A DNA stretch of 64,000 bases from Streptomonospora salina (GTDB lineage: Bacteria > Actinomycetota > Actinomycetes > Streptosporangiales > Streptosporangiaceae), in contig NZ_JACHLY010000001.1 in the NCBI RefSeq assembly GCF_014204715.1, positions 62,001 through 126,000 on the forward strand, given 5' to 3'. The translations under genes were made by a program, and so were the position numbers. Position 1 is the first letter of the stretch, and each line of letters begins with the position of its first letter. A model generated the notes under the pieces. That model saw only the letters and a program-made list of their open reading frames with translations, was not told the origin of the DNA and made no database searches. Positions 25,460 through 34,423 of the stretch are shown piece by piece.

Positions 25460-27847
25460 TCAGATGGCGTTCCAGCGCTGCAGCAGGTGGAAGGCGCCCC
25501 ACCCCGGCAGCACCGGGAACCAGAACGTCAGCAGCCGGTACAGCAGCACCGCCGGGATCCCGACCGCCGCCGGCACCCCGGCCACGGTGGTCAGTCCGCC
25601 CAGCAGCGCGGCCTCGACCGCCCCCAGCCCGCCGGGGGTGGGTGCGGCCGAGCCGATGGCGTTGCCGGCCAGAAACACCACGGCCAGCGCGGCGATGTCG
25701 GCACTACCGCCGAACGCGGCCACGGAAAAGCCCAGGCACATCACGAACGCGGCGCTCAGCAGCAGGGTCCCGCCCACGCCCAGCAGCAGCCGGCGCGGGT
25801 GCTGCAGCAGGTCCAGCAACCGGGGCAGCGTGTTGTGGAAGTAGGGGCGCGCCCGCTCCAGCACCGCGCGGCGCAGGGCGGGCACCAGCAGCACCAGCGC
25901 TACCGCGACCGCCAGCCCGGCGGTGACCGCCAGGGCCGTCACCGAGGGCGAGAAGTCGGCGAGGTAGGCGGTGCCGGTCAGATAGGCGCAGATCAGCAGC
26001 AGGGGCACGTGCAGGATGAGCCCCACCGCCTGGGACAGCCCCACCGCCGAGATCGCCAGCCCGGCAGAGGCCCCCATACGGGAGACGTAGCGGGTGTTGA
26101 TCGCCAGCGATCCCAGGCCCGCCGGGGCGGCGATACGCACGAACGAGCCGGCGTACTGGACGAGGACCGTCGTCCACAGGTTCAGCGGAATCGGCACGAA
26201 CCCCATCAGCGCCATGGCCGCGGCGACCATGCACAGCGTCGAGGCGCCGAATGCGGCCGCCGCCCAGCCGAGGTCCGCCCCGGAGACGGTGGTCAGGTCG
26301 ACGCCGGCGAGCTGGTAGGCCAGGATCAGCCCCACGGCGGTGGCGACCGCGACGCTGACGACGGTGCGCGGGCGCATCCGCTCCAGCCGGGCCGGGCGGG
26401 CCGGCGCCTCGGGCACCGCGCCGGTGATCCGGGCGCGGACGGCGCTCAGCGTCTCGCGGTCGGCGCGCAGCCGGGCGCGTACCGCGAACGGCATCCCGGC
26501 GGACTGCAGGAACGGCAGGGCGCCCGCGGCGGTTTCGCGGCCCAGTACGCGGAAGGCCGACTCCACCGCGCGCCCCTCCCCCACACGCAGCGCCAGCACG
26601 GTCATCAGCGCCGCCACGTCCAGCGACGCCTTGATCGGGGAGGCGGCCACGGTGCCGTTGGCCAGGCCGGCGAAGACGACCCGCCCGTTGAGGCGCCGAC
26701 CGACGGTGGCGCCGTTGAGGTTGCCGTGGGCGATGCGGTTGCGGTGCAGCAGTGCCAGTTCGGCGAAGATCTCGTCGAGCGCCTCGTCGGTGAGCTCGTC
26801 GGTCGGCATCGCGTCGAGCGGCCGCAGCGGCAGGTGCTCGGTCACCAGCGCCACGGTGCCCAGCCCCAGCTCGCCGATACCCAGCACCCGCGGGCCGGCG
26901 GCGCCCGCTGCCCGGGCGGCGAAGTCCATCAGGGCGGCGTGCTCGACTCGGCGCTGGACGCCCAGCAGCACCGACGGCGCCGCCGGCCCGCGCAGCATCG
27001 CCGCCCCCAGCAGCCGCTTCCACACGCCGTTGGTGTCCTCGCTGCGGAACAGCACCACGTCCAGGCTCCGGCCGACGGTGTCGACGGCGTAGCGCTGGTT
27101 GCCTTCGGTGTCGCCGCCCAGCGGGGTCAGGCCCAGCGGCTCCCAGCCGAGGCGGCGCAACTCGCGTATCAGGCGGCCGGTGGCCGGAACCGGACGCGAC
27201 AGGCCCACGGCATAGGCGGCCACCGACGCGCAGGTCCAGGCGGCCACCACCGTCAGCAGCAGCGACAGCGGGGTGGTGACCCCCGCCAGCAGCACCGAGC
27301 CCGCGGTCAGCGCGATCCCGCCCCACATGGCGGCCCGCACCCGGGGCATGCGGCCCAGCGGCAGTGCCCGCACGTAGGCCACGGCCGCGGCGATGTAGGC
27401 GTGCAGCGGGGACGTGAGCAGGCTCTGGGCCTGCGGCCCCAGGAGTTCCTCCGGCAGCTGGCCGGCGGCGGCGAGCGCGTGCGCGGCGGCGTTGACCGCA
27501 CCGGCCAGGCCGTAGCCGAGGGCGGCCGCCGCCAGAGCGCGCACGATCTGGCGGAACTCCCGGCGCAGCAGCCGTTCCACGGCGGTGACCGCGATCAGCA
27601 CGGTGACGGCCAGGTTGGCCACACCGGCGGCGAGGGCGAGCACCGACGGCGGCAGCAGCGTGCGCAGTTCGGCCGGGTAGGCGGGTTCCTGGCCGTCGGC
27701 GGTGAAACGCACGGCGATCAGCACGGCGGCGATGACCAGCCCCCCGGCCGAGGCCACGAGCAGATCCACGGGCCTGCGCACGGTGGGGCCCAGTGCCGGG
27801 AGGCGCTCGTCGGACCCCTGGTTCGGCCCGGATCCCGCCGACGTCAC
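25460..27847 (-). CDS. Flippase-like (UPF0104/YbhN) membrane protein fused to a pseudokinase-like domain
   Basis: 795 residues. Residues about 25-245 form five or six membrane helices; about 255-470 is soluble and resembles a degraded protein kinase lobe (HRNRIAHGNLNGATVGRRL where kinases have HRDLKPxN, then VVFAGLANGTV where DFG would be, and DVAALMTVLALRVG); about 495-795 is a flippase-like LPG_synthase_TM domain of eight helices with IRIAAPAGLGSLAINTRY and APTPGGLGAVEAALLGGL, a signature of UPF0104. It probably moves or recognises a lipid, with the middle domain regulating it. The catalytic lysine and aspartate are absent, so the middle is likely inactive. GTG start at 27847. Confidence 0.8.
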   Translation of the reverse strand: MTSAGSGPNQGSDERLPALGPTVRRPVDLLVASAGGLVIAAVLIAVRFTADGQEPAYPAELRTLLPPSVLALAAGVANLAVTVLIAVTAVERLLRREFRQIVRALAAAALGYGLAGAVNAAAHALAAAGQLPEELLGPQAQSLLTSPLHAYIAAAVAYVRALPLGRMPRVRAAMWGGIALTAGSVLLAGVTTPLSLLLTVVAAWTCASVAAYAVGLSRPVPATGRLIRELRRLGWEPLGLTPLGGDTEGNQRYAVDTVGRSLDVVLFRSEDTNGVWKRLLGAAMLRGPAAPSVLLGVQRRVEHAALMDFAARAAGAAGPRVLGIGELGLGTVALVTEHLPLRPLDAMPTDELTDEALDEIFAELALLHRNRIAHGNLNGATVGRRLNGRVVFAGLANGTVAASPIKASLDVAALMTVLALRVGEGRAVESAFRVLGRETAAGALPFLQSAGMPFAVRARLRADRETLSAVRARITGAVPEAPARPARLERMRPRTVVSVAVATAVGLILAYQLAGVDLTTVSGADLGWAAAAFGASTLCMVAAAMALMGFVPIPLNLWTTVLVQYAGSFVRIAAPAGLGSLAINTRYVSRMGASAGLAISAVGLSQAVGLILHVPLLLICAYLTGTAYLADFSPSVTALAVTAGLAVAVALVLLVPALRRAVLERARPYFHNTLPRLLDLLQHPRRLLLGVGGTLLLSAAFVMCLGFSVAAFGGSADIAALAVVFLAGNAIGSAAPTPGGLGAVEAALLGGLTTVAGVPAAVGIPAVLLYRLLTFWFPVLPGWGAFHLLQRWNAI

Positions 27848-27865
27848 CTGATCGCCCGGAGGATG

Positions 27866-27885
27866 CCCCGGCCTTCAGGCCGGGG
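27866..27885. repeat. IS200/IS605-type end hairpin, copy A
   Basis: CCCCGGCC, loop TTCA, GGCCGGGG, preceded by GGATG and followed by AGGGG. This matches the usual shape of the tnpB/omega-RNA 3' end in actinobacteria (a GC stem with a TTCA loop, then GAGGATGTCAA), although the last part is not kept. No tnpB lies next to it, so it is a relic at best; an ordinary terminator is possible. Confidence 0.45.
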
Positions 27886-28176
27886 AGGGGTCCGGGACGG
27901 TTGCCCGCGCTTGTCCCGGTTCGACGTACACATGTCTCTCCTCTGCGTCATCTTCGTGGTGTGCGGACGGCGTACCGGTGCCGGGCCTACCGGGCCCCGC
28001 ACGCGGCCCGGGCAGGGGCCGGTCCCCCGCTGTGCGCATGCGCGGAGCTCGCACAATAGGGGAGGGCGCTGATGTGCGACGGCACGGGTTCTCCCTTCCG
28101 CGCTCGGCGACGAAGCAGGAAACCGCTGCTGCAAAGCGATCCGTGCAAGCGGAACCGTCCCGGACGGGACGGTCGG

Positions 28177-28200
28177 CTCCCCTTCCTTCAGGAGGGGGAG
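28177..28200. repeat. IS200/IS605-type end hairpin, copy B
   Basis: CTCCCCTTCC, loop TTCA, GGAGGGGGAG, a 10-bp stem with one G-T pair and the same loop as copy A, followed by GAAGCC and GGGATTCCAG. Orientation is ambiguous, since the reverse strand also starts with GGAATCCC. Found 290 bp from copy A. Confidence 0.4.
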
Positions 28201-28395
28201 GAAGCCGGGATTCCAGACTGCCCGAATCCGGGCGGTGCCTGCGCCAGCTCCGGTACGGCGGCGTGTCCGCCGAGCGCACGTCCGCGGAGGCGGCATCCCC
28301 GAGACCACCCTGCGTGACCGGAGTCACGCCGAGACGTAACCGCACCGGCACCGCCGGTCGACGGTGTGAAACATGCGGCGGGCACCCTCGCAGGC

Positions 28396-29295
28396 ATGGG
28401 TGACGACATGCGGACCGACCCGAACACGAGACCGAAGGCGCGCCGCCTGCCCGCCCCCCGGGGATTCTTCGGCCAGGAACTGGTGGATGTGGGCGGGCTG
28501 CTGCTGGCGGCGGGGGCAGCGCACCTGCTGGTGCTGTCGCTGGGCCACAGCGACCTGGGCGGCCGGTTGCTGGCCGCGGCCGGAGCGGTGCTGCTGGCGG
28601 CCTCGACCCTGCACCGTTGGCGAGCGCACCGCACCGGAGCCCGCACGTACGGCCGCGGCCCGGCGGCGCCGCACGGACGCGCGTCCCCGGCGCCGGAGCC
28701 GGCCGCCGGGGGCCGGGAGCGGCTGTGGCGAGTGCGCGTGGCCGTCGACGACGTACCCGGCGGGCTCGCCGCGCTCACCGCGCAGATGGCGCGCCACGGC
28801 GTGGACATCCGGCTGCTGCAGGTCCACCCCGCGGGCGAGGAGGCCGTCGACGAACTGTACGTGAGCGCGCCGGCCGGGATCGGCGCCGACGCGCTCGGCG
28901 AGGCCGCGGCCCGCGCCGGCGGGCGCCGCCCGGCCGTCGAGCCCGCCGACGTCCACGACCTGACCGATACCGCTACGCGCGCCCTGTCGCTGCTGGCCGG
29001 TCTGGCCGCGGGGCGGACGCGTCTGGAGGAGGCGCTGGGGGCGGTGTCGGGGGCCGGGACCGTCGAGCACCGCCCCGCTCCCCCGCCGGGGCTGGAAGCC
29101 GAGGACGTCCGGGGCACGCGGATATCGCTGCCCGATCCCGGGGGCGGCGTGCTGGTACTGAACCGCGCGGTCGCGTTCACCCCCGTGGAGTTCGCCCGGT
29201 GCCGGGCGCTGGTCCAGGCCGCCGGCTGCCTGCGGGAACGCCTGCACCTGCCCGCCGACGCCGCCCGCGCCGGTGAGGCCGGACCCGAGGACTGA
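28396..29295 (+). CDS. Membrane protein with C-terminal ACT domain
   Basis: 299 residues from the ATG at 28396 (28408 is possible). Two short hydrophobic stretches (about 31-50, GGLLLAAGAAHLLVLSLGH; 57-72) are followed by an Arg/Pro-rich linker and an ACT-type domain (about 110-180, VRVAVDDVPGGLAALTAQMARHGVDIRLLQVHPAG...AVDELYV), which binds small ligands, often amino acids. The last 110 residues have no identified fold. Homologues are common in actinomycetes with unknown role. No enzyme is fused, and no operon partner is visible; ALDH7 converges downstream. Confidence 0.78.
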   Translation: MGDDMRTDPNTRPKARRLPAPRGFFGQELVDVGGLLLAAGAAHLLVLSLGHSDLGGRLLAAAGAVLLAASTLHRWRAHRTGARTYGRGPAAPHGRASPAPEPAAGGRERLWRVRVAVDDVPGGLAALTAQMARHGVDIRLLQVHPAGEEAVDELYVSAPAGIGADALGEAAARAGGRRPAVEPADVHDLTDTATRALSLLAGLAAGRTRLEEALGAVSGAGTVEHRPAPPPGLEAEDVRGTRISLPDPGGGVLVLNRAVAFTPVEFARCRALVQAAGCLRERLHLPADAARAGEAGPED

Positions 29296-29406
29296 CCTGC
29301 GCCCGGATCGCCGGCGCGCGGCCTGGGCCACCCGGAGACCCGGCCGGCGCGGCACCCGGACCTCCTGCCGCGTCGGCCGCCGGATCCGATCAGCCGGTGG
29401 GCCCGC

Positions 29407-30942
29407 TCAGAGGAAACTCACGCCTTGGGCCAGCGGCAGCTCGGTGGAGTAGTTGACGGTGTTGGTGGCGCGGCGCATGTAGGCGCGCCAGGAGTCGGAA
29501 CCGGATTCGCGCCCCGCGCCGGTGGCCTTCTCGCCGCCGAAGGCGCCCCCGATCTCGGCTCCGGAGGTGCCGATGTTGACGTTGGCGATGCCGCAGTCGC
29601 ACCCGGCCGCCGACAGGAACCGCTCGGCTTCGCGCTGGTCGCGGGTGAACACCGACCCCGACAGGCCCTGCGGTACCCCGTTGTGCAGTTCCAGCGCCTC
29701 GTCGAAGGTGCTGTAGGTGAGCACGTACAGCACCGGGGCGAAGGTCTCCTCGCGCACGATGGCGGTCTGGCCGGGCATGCGCACCACCGCCGGGTCGGCG
29801 TAGTAGGCCTCGGGCGCCTGGTCCTCCAGCCGGCGTGCACCGCCGGTGAGCACGCTTCCCCCGTCCGCGCGGGCCGCCTGCAGGGCGCGGTCCATCGCGC
29901 TGTGGGCGCCCGCGCCGATCAGCGGCCCCACGAGGGTGTCCTCGGCGAAGGGGTCGCCGACGCGGCCGCGCAGTTCGGTGTAGGCGTCGGCGACGCGCGC
30001 CGTGAACTCCTCGGCGATGTCCTCGTGCACGATGAGGCGCCGCTGGGTGGTGCAGCGCTGGCCCGCCGTTCCGGCGGCGCCGAAGACCACCCCCTGCAAA
30101 GCGAGGTCCGCATCGGCCGAGGGCGCGACGATCGCTGCGTTGTTGCCGCCCAGTTCCAGCAGGTAGCGGCCCAGCCGGGAGGCCACCCGGGGGGCGACCT
30201 CGCGGCCCATGCGCACCGATCCGGTGGCGCTCAGCAGCGCCACCCGCGGATCGTCGACGAGCCGTTCGCCGACCTCGCGCCCGCCCACCAGGACCTGGTG
30301 CACCCCTTCGGGGGCGCCCACGTCGGCGGCGGCGCGCATCAGCAGCCCGTGGCAGGCCAACGCGGTCAGCGGGGTCGCCTCGGAGGGCTTCCACACGACG
30401 GTGTCGCCGCACACCAGCGCCACGGCGGTGTTCCACGACCACACGGCCACGGGGAAGTTGAAGGCGGTGACGACGCCGACCACACCCAGGGGGTGCCAGG
30501 TCTCCATCAGGCGGTGGCCGGGCCGTTCGGAGGCCATCGTGCGGCCGTAGAGCTGGCGCGACAGGCCCACCGCGAAGTCGCAGATGTCGATCATCTCCTG
30601 GACTTCGCCGGCGGCCTCGGAGCCGATCTTGCCGGCCTCGATCGTGACGAGGTCGGCCACGTCGCGCTTGTGCTCGCGCAGGAGCTCGCCCAGCCGCCGC
30701 ACGAGGCGGCCGCGCTCGGGAGCCGGAGTGTCGCGCCAGGTTCCGGCGAAGACCGACTCGGCCGTGGCGACGGCCCGGTCGGCCTCGGCCGGGCCGTCGG
30801 GCGCCAGTTCGAACAGCGTCCGGCCGGTGACGGGGGTGCGGGCGCGGTGCCCGGAACCCTCGGCCAGGGCGTCGGCGCCGCAGCGCCGCAGCGCGGTGCG
30901 GGCGCGTTCGCGCAGCTGCTCGGTTTCGGGTAGGGCGGCCAT
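29407..30942 (-). CDS. ALDH7-type aldehyde dehydrogenase (L-aminoadipate-semialdehyde / piperideine-6-carboxylate dehydrogenase)
   Basis: 511 residues from the ATG at 30942, preceded by AGAAGGAT. ALDH7 signatures: FNFPVAVWSWN, LLELGGNNA (catalytic Glu region), GTAGQRCTTQRRLIVHE (catalytic Cys) and the C-terminal GESG-SDSWRAYMRRATNTVNYS. Members oxidise 2-aminoadipate 6-semialdehyde in equilibrium with piperideine-6-carboxylate to 2-aminoadipate with NAD, in lysine catabolism or cephamycin precursor synthesis. No lysine aminotransferase is adjacent, but a 2-aminoadipate-type aminotransferase exists at 60613 in the window. Convergent with the gene at 28396. Confidence 0.87.
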   Translation of the reverse strand: MAALPETEQLRERARTALRRCGADALAEGSGHRARTPVTGRTLFELAPDGPAEADRAVATAESVFAGTWRDTPAPERGRLVRRLGELLREHKRDVADLVTIEAGKIGSEAAGEVQEMIDICDFAVGLSRQLYGRTMASERPGHRLMETWHPLGVVGVVTAFNFPVAVWSWNTAVALVCGDTVVWKPSEATPLTALACHGLLMRAAADVGAPEGVHQVLVGGREVGERLVDDPRVALLSATGSVRMGREVAPRVASRLGRYLLELGGNNAAIVAPSADADLALQGVVFGAAGTAGQRCTTQRRLIVHEDIAEEFTARVADAYTELRGRVGDPFAEDTLVGPLIGAGAHSAMDRALQAARADGGSVLTGGARRLEDQAPEAYYADPAVVRMPGQTAIVREETFAPVLYVLTYSTFDEALELHNGVPQGLSGSVFTRDQREAERFLSAAGCDCGIANVNIGTSGAEIGGAFGGEKATGAGRESGSDSWRAYMRRATNTVNYSTELPLAQGVSFL

Positions 30943-31443
30943 ATCCTTCTCTCCCCGTTGAGAGGCGGGTTCGGGCACCGGGGGTTTTCCCCGCGCCGTC
31001 GCGGACTAACCGCGTGTCGGCGGCACGGCGCGGGGGGCGGTCGGACGGCGCGGCGCCTGTGGGAGGCTGTGCGCCGGACGCCGCGCCCGGCACCGGCTTC
31101 GGGCCGCCCGGAAGCGCCCGGGTGCCCGGGTGCCCGCTCGGCTGCGGCACCGGCGACCGCGCTCTACCTGGAAGGAGGCGCGGCGTGTCCCCGCACGGCC
31201 GGGGCGGCACGCCGCAACGCAGATGATGAGGGGCACCGCTGTACCGGGTCCCCCCGCCGGAACACGGGGGCTCGCGGCCAGGGGGGCGAACGCCCTCCGC
31301 CGCCCGGCGCCACGCTCCCGCGGCGGCACCGACCGACACGTCCGCCCGCTCCAGCGGACGGACGGCTACGCCTACTCCACCCGAAAGGAGAAGGGCGTCC
31401 GCTCCCCGGCCCGCTGGGCGGGGAGTGCGCGCCCGACGCTCAG
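30943..31443. other. 501-bp intergenic region
   Basis: Divergent region between the ALDH7 gene and the C15-like gene. GC-rich with several weak hairpins. GAAGGAGG at 31171-31178 is followed by GTG at 31185 and a 13-codon open frame, which is too short to claim. AAAGGAG at 31383-31389 has no start codon nearby. I see no further structure. Confidence 0.5.
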
Positions 31444-32571
31444 ATGACCGTCGAGGAGTCCCGCACAGCCTTCGCCGCGCCGCAGGCGATACTGCGCCAC
31501 TCGGGGTTCGCCGCCGCGGCTCCGCTGTTCGCAGCCGACCTGGCCGCGGCCGCCGACGCCGACGAGGCCGAGGGGGTCGTCGCCGCACACGGGCGGCGGC
31601 TGTGGACCGAGGCGGTGCGCCAGAGCGACGGCGTCGCCGACGACCGCTTCCTGTACTGGGCGCGGTTGACGCTCAGCGGCCGGCTGCACGAGTGGCGCCC
31701 CTCCTTCCCCGTGGACGAGCAGCGCCGCGCAGCGCTGGCCGACCGGCTGGAGCGGGCTTCGCGCGGCCACGACGACCTGGTGTTCCCGCCCGACGACAAG
31801 CTGCTGCGGGTGGTCGTCGCCGGGTTCGACCCCTTCGGACTGGACGAGGACGTCCGGCGCTCCGACCCGTCCGGGGCGGCCGCACTCAGCCTGCACGGGT
31901 CGCGCCTGGAGGTGGACGGCCGCTCGGCGGTACTGCGTACCGCGGTCTTCCCCGCCCGCTGGCGGGATCTGACCGCGGGCATGGTCGAGCGGGCGCTGGG
32001 GCCGCACTACTCCCCCGGGCCGGGTGCGGTGGCCGCCGACGCGGTGATCACGGTCAGCCAGGGCCGACCGGGCCGCTTCGACCTGCCGGTCTACACCGCC
32101 GGGATGCGGGGCGCGGCGCCGGACAACGAGGGGGTGAGCGCGCCGGGACCCGTGCCGCCGCCGCGTGCGGCGCCCACCCTCGATCCGCTACCGGAGTGGA
32201 CGTCTTCCTCGCTGCCGCGCGAGGCCGTGGTGCGGCGCGCGGACGGGCGCTTTCCGGTGCACGACAACACCGAGGTCACCGAGGTGCCGGCGGCCGGAGG
32301 CGACCCAGTGACGCATCCGGGCGGTCCCACTCCCGGCGCGCGCCTGCGCGCGGGAGGTGCGGGCGACTACGTGTCCAACGAGGTCGCCTACCGCAATACG
32401 GTGCTGCGCGAGGCGACCGGGCGCGGTATCCGGTCCGGCCACGTCCGCACCCCGGTGCTGGAGCTCGACGCGTCCGACCCCGATGCGCTGACCTCGCCGG
32501 GCTTCGAACGCGACCGCGCCGACATCGTCGCGCAGCTGCGCGCGATCGTACAGGCGGCGCTGGAAGGCTAG
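31444..32571 (+). CDS. Pyroglutamyl-peptidase I (C15)-like protein with altered active site
   Basis: 375 residues. The C15 motif VVAGFDPFGLDE (about residues 119-130) and a C15-like region DYVSNEVAYRNTVLREATGRGIRSGHVRTP (about 308-337) are visible. In active pyroglutamyl peptidases the second segment reads YxCN with the nucleophilic Cys; here it is Ser311. H333 matches the catalytic His. Residues 1-110 and an insertion of about 80 residues make it much longer than the usual 215. The Glu of the triad is not obvious. So it may be a hydrolase of another kind or an inactive homologue. ATG at 31444 has a poor ribosome site. Confidence 0.65.
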   Translation: MTVEESRTAFAAPQAILRHSGFAAAAPLFAADLAAAADADEAEGVVAAHGRRLWTEAVRQSDGVADDRFLYWARLTLSGRLHEWRPSFPVDEQRRAALADRLERASRGHDDLVFPPDDKLLRVVVAGFDPFGLDEDVRRSDPSGAAALSLHGSRLEVDGRSAVLRTAVFPARWRDLTAGMVERALGPHYSPGPGAVAADAVITVSQGRPGRFDLPVYTAGMRGAAPDNEGVSAPGPVPPPRAAPTLDPLPEWTSSSLPREAVVRRADGRFPVHDNTEVTEVPAAGGDPVTHPGGPTPGARLRAGGAGDYVSNEVAYRNTVLREATGRGIRSGHVRTPVLELDASDPDALTSPGFERDRADIVAQLRAIVQAALEG

Positions 32572-32601
32572 CTGCGCCGTCCCGGCGCGCCGACGCACAG
32601 G

Positions 32602-32637
32602 AGCGCCCCGGTCCGGGCGGTACCGGACCGGGGCGCT
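32602..32637. terminator. Bidirectional terminator hairpin
   Basis: A perfect 14-bp stem AGCGCCCCGGTCCG / CGGACCGGGGCGCT with an 8-base loop (32616-32623) lies between two convergent genes (stops at 32571 and 32666). Clear candidate for a shared terminator. Confidence 0.75.
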
Positions 32638-32665
32638 GATCCGCGGCTGCCGACGGGGCGCGGTC

Positions 32666-33085
32666 CTAGTAGGACGGTTCCGACGACATTTCCGCGAAGA
32701 TCGCGGCGCCGTACAGGATCCACACGATGAGCCCGATGATCAGCACCAGGGCGAAGAGGATCCAGGAGATCAGCGTGCAGATGCGCGCGGCCTTGGGGTT
32801 GCTTTCGACCATGACCACGCCGATGATCGCCAGGACCAGACCGATCGTGGTTCCGCCGCAGGTCAGGCACATACCGATGACGTTGGCGACAAGCGCACCG
32901 ATGGCCGCGCCCTTGTTGGCGGGCGGCTCGGTTCCGGGACCGCCTCCCGGACCCCCGGGCGGGGGCGGCGGAGGGCCGTAGGCGCCACCGCCGCCGGGCG
33001 GGCCGGAAGGGGGCGGCGGGGGCGGCGGTCCGTAGCCTCCGCTGTTGCCGTAGGGCGGCTGACCCCCTGACGGTCCGTAACTCAT
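32666..33085 (-). CDS. Proline/glycine-rich two-helix membrane protein (DUF4190-like)
   Basis: 139 residues. Residues 1-58 are a Pro/Gly/Tyr-rich tail (repeats of GPPPPPP). Two helices follow (about 64-90, AIGALVANVIGMCLTCGGTTIGLVLAIIGVVMV; 103-128, LISWILFALVLIIGLIVWILYGA). This layout, common in actinomycetes, is a DUF4190-type small membrane protein of unknown function; the flexible tail probably lies in the cytoplasm. ATG at 33085, GGGAGGAAAC precedes. Upstream lies the 33502-33924 gene on the same strand, 416 bp away. Confidence 0.8.
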   Translation of the reverse strand: MSYGPSGGQPPYGNSGGYGPPPPPPPSGPPGGGGAYGPPPPPPGGPGGGPGTEPPANKGAAIGALVANVIGMCLTCGGTTIGLVLAIIGVVMVESNPKAARICTLISWILFALVLIIGLIVWILYGAAIFAEMSSEPSY

Positions 33086-33501
33086 GTGTTTCCTCCCCGG
33101 AATGCCCGGGCGGCGCGCTGGCCGGCGCCGCTGGGAATGTCTCGATGATGTGGGTACTGACGTGCACGGTTCGATGCGCACACGACCGCCGCGGTTCCGT
33201 CGGTTCGCTGGTCCTGCCCGATGCGGGCACGGAGGCGGCCGTCGTCGAAGACGCGCCGAATGCGGGATCAGGGCGTTCGAGTCCGCGGGGTCCGCCAGGG
33301 CAGCATACGGTGTTCCGCCCCCGGCCCAGTCGGGCAGGTCCCTGCGTACAGCGGGGTCGCCGCCGCACCCGGTGGTGCGCGTGGTGCCGGGACCGCCGCT
33401 GCGGAGCGCAGACGCCGGCGGCACCGCCCCTGCGCGGCATCCCCCCGGCGAGACCGATCGTGATGAAACCGAAACCGCACTGCCGTCCGCGGCGGCGCTG
33501 C

Positions 33502-33924
33502 TCAGCCCTCGTCCTCCAGGATCCCGTCGACGATGTCGCCCAGCACCCGCTCCCGGTCGTCGCCGGTGAGGTTGCCCAGTTCGGCCAGCGCGCCGGCGGT
33601 ACCCACCCGGTCGCCGGCGCGCCCCTCGACCACGCACAGCCGCACCACCTCGCGGGTGGGGATGTGCAGGAACCGCAGCTCGTCGGGCGGGGCGAGGTCG
33701 TAGAGGTTGATCGGGTAGCGGGAGTGGCGGTTGCGCCACTGCTCGGCACGCTTGAGAACGAAGCCGTGCAGCAGCGACTCCAGGATCTCGGGTGCGGACA
33801 GGGCGTCGGCGTCGCCCTGGGCCCGGCACTCGGCGCAGTTGGCCAGCTCGGCCTTGAGCAGGCGGCGGGCACCGGGGTGGACGACGTGCTCGGCGTTGAG
33901 CTTGCTGGGGTGTCGGTGCGCCAT
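33502..33924 (-). CDS. Hypothetical protein with CAEC motif
   Basis: 140 residues, not recognised. Charged, no membrane segment; motif NCAECRAQGDADALSAPE (about 29-46) has a CxxC pair that could bind metal or be redox active, and LYDLAPPDELRFLHIPTREVVRLCVVEG resembles an alpha-beta core. The ATG at 33924 has weak ribosome signals. It lies immediately next to the intron-derived sequence at 33977-34009 on the same strand, so its original promoter or N-terminus may have been lost. Confidence 0.55.
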   Translation of the reverse strand: MAHRHPSKLNAEHVVHPGARRLLKAELANCAECRAQGDADALSAPEILESLLHGFVLKRAEQWRNRHSRYPINLYDLAPPDELRFLHIPTREVVRLCVVEGRAGDRVGTAGALAELGNLTGDDRERVLGDIVDGILEDEG

Positions 33925-33976
33925 TGGTATTCAGGGGTGCGGTACCCGCATGGGCCCGTTTCCCCGTCCCCCTTTC

Positions 33977-34009
33977 ACTCCGTGCGTGCGGTTCACCCGC
34001 ATACGGCTT
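33977..34009 (-). ncRNA. Group II intron domain V-like relic
   Basis: On the reverse strand this reads AGCCGTATGCGG, loop GTGAA, CCGCACGCACGG, which matches the shape of bacterial group II intron domain V (a 34-base hairpin with the AGC triad at its base and a GNRA-type loop). Downstream sequence reads GAGTGAAAGG. No reverse transcriptase ORF is intact nearby, so only a tail fragment is left. The call rests on pattern recognition, not on folding. Confidence 0.45.
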
Positions 34010-34423
34010 GCCGATGATCTTCTTCGATCTTCTCGACCGGGGTACGCAGCGCCCGGACGACGGACGGTGCCGCCGAGCCTGAACAGTCCATGCCGGTCGA
34101 ACCGCTCCTGGGCCCGGCGCGGGCCCGACCGGCCCGGAGATTGCGGCCGCGGTCGCTGCGCATGAGCCGCTGGAGCCTGCAGAACCCGTCAGCGGCGGGA
34201 CGGGACGTCCCCCGCAGGCCCGGCACAGCTTCCAGGACACGGCACGGGCCCAGCTTAGGGCGTGTTTCCCGACGGGGGCGGTGTACTGGAAGGCAGCCCC
34301 GGCGAGGCGCCCTCCGGGACGCGGGCGGGCGACGCTCGGCGACAGGCGGCGTAGGCGGGCCGGGTCCTGTGCGCGTCGTGGGGGAGCTGCTCGCCCGTGA
34401 ACCCCGGTAGTACGTGTGTTCGC

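Larger units (their letters stand above)
27848..28395. other. Intergenic region with two TTCA-loop hairpins (IS200/IS605 end relics)
   Basis: This 548-bp gap between the divergent flippase and ACT-domain genes holds no convincing gene. It contains two hairpins of the kind found at the 3' ends of IS200/IS605 elements with tnpB, at 27866-27885 and 28177-28200, listed separately. Between them the sequence is unremarkable. Confidence 0.5.

Noticed and set aside
31171-31226. Short peptide after GAAGGAGG (13 codons)
   Set aside because: Too short to distinguish from chance and does not overlap a known leader structure.
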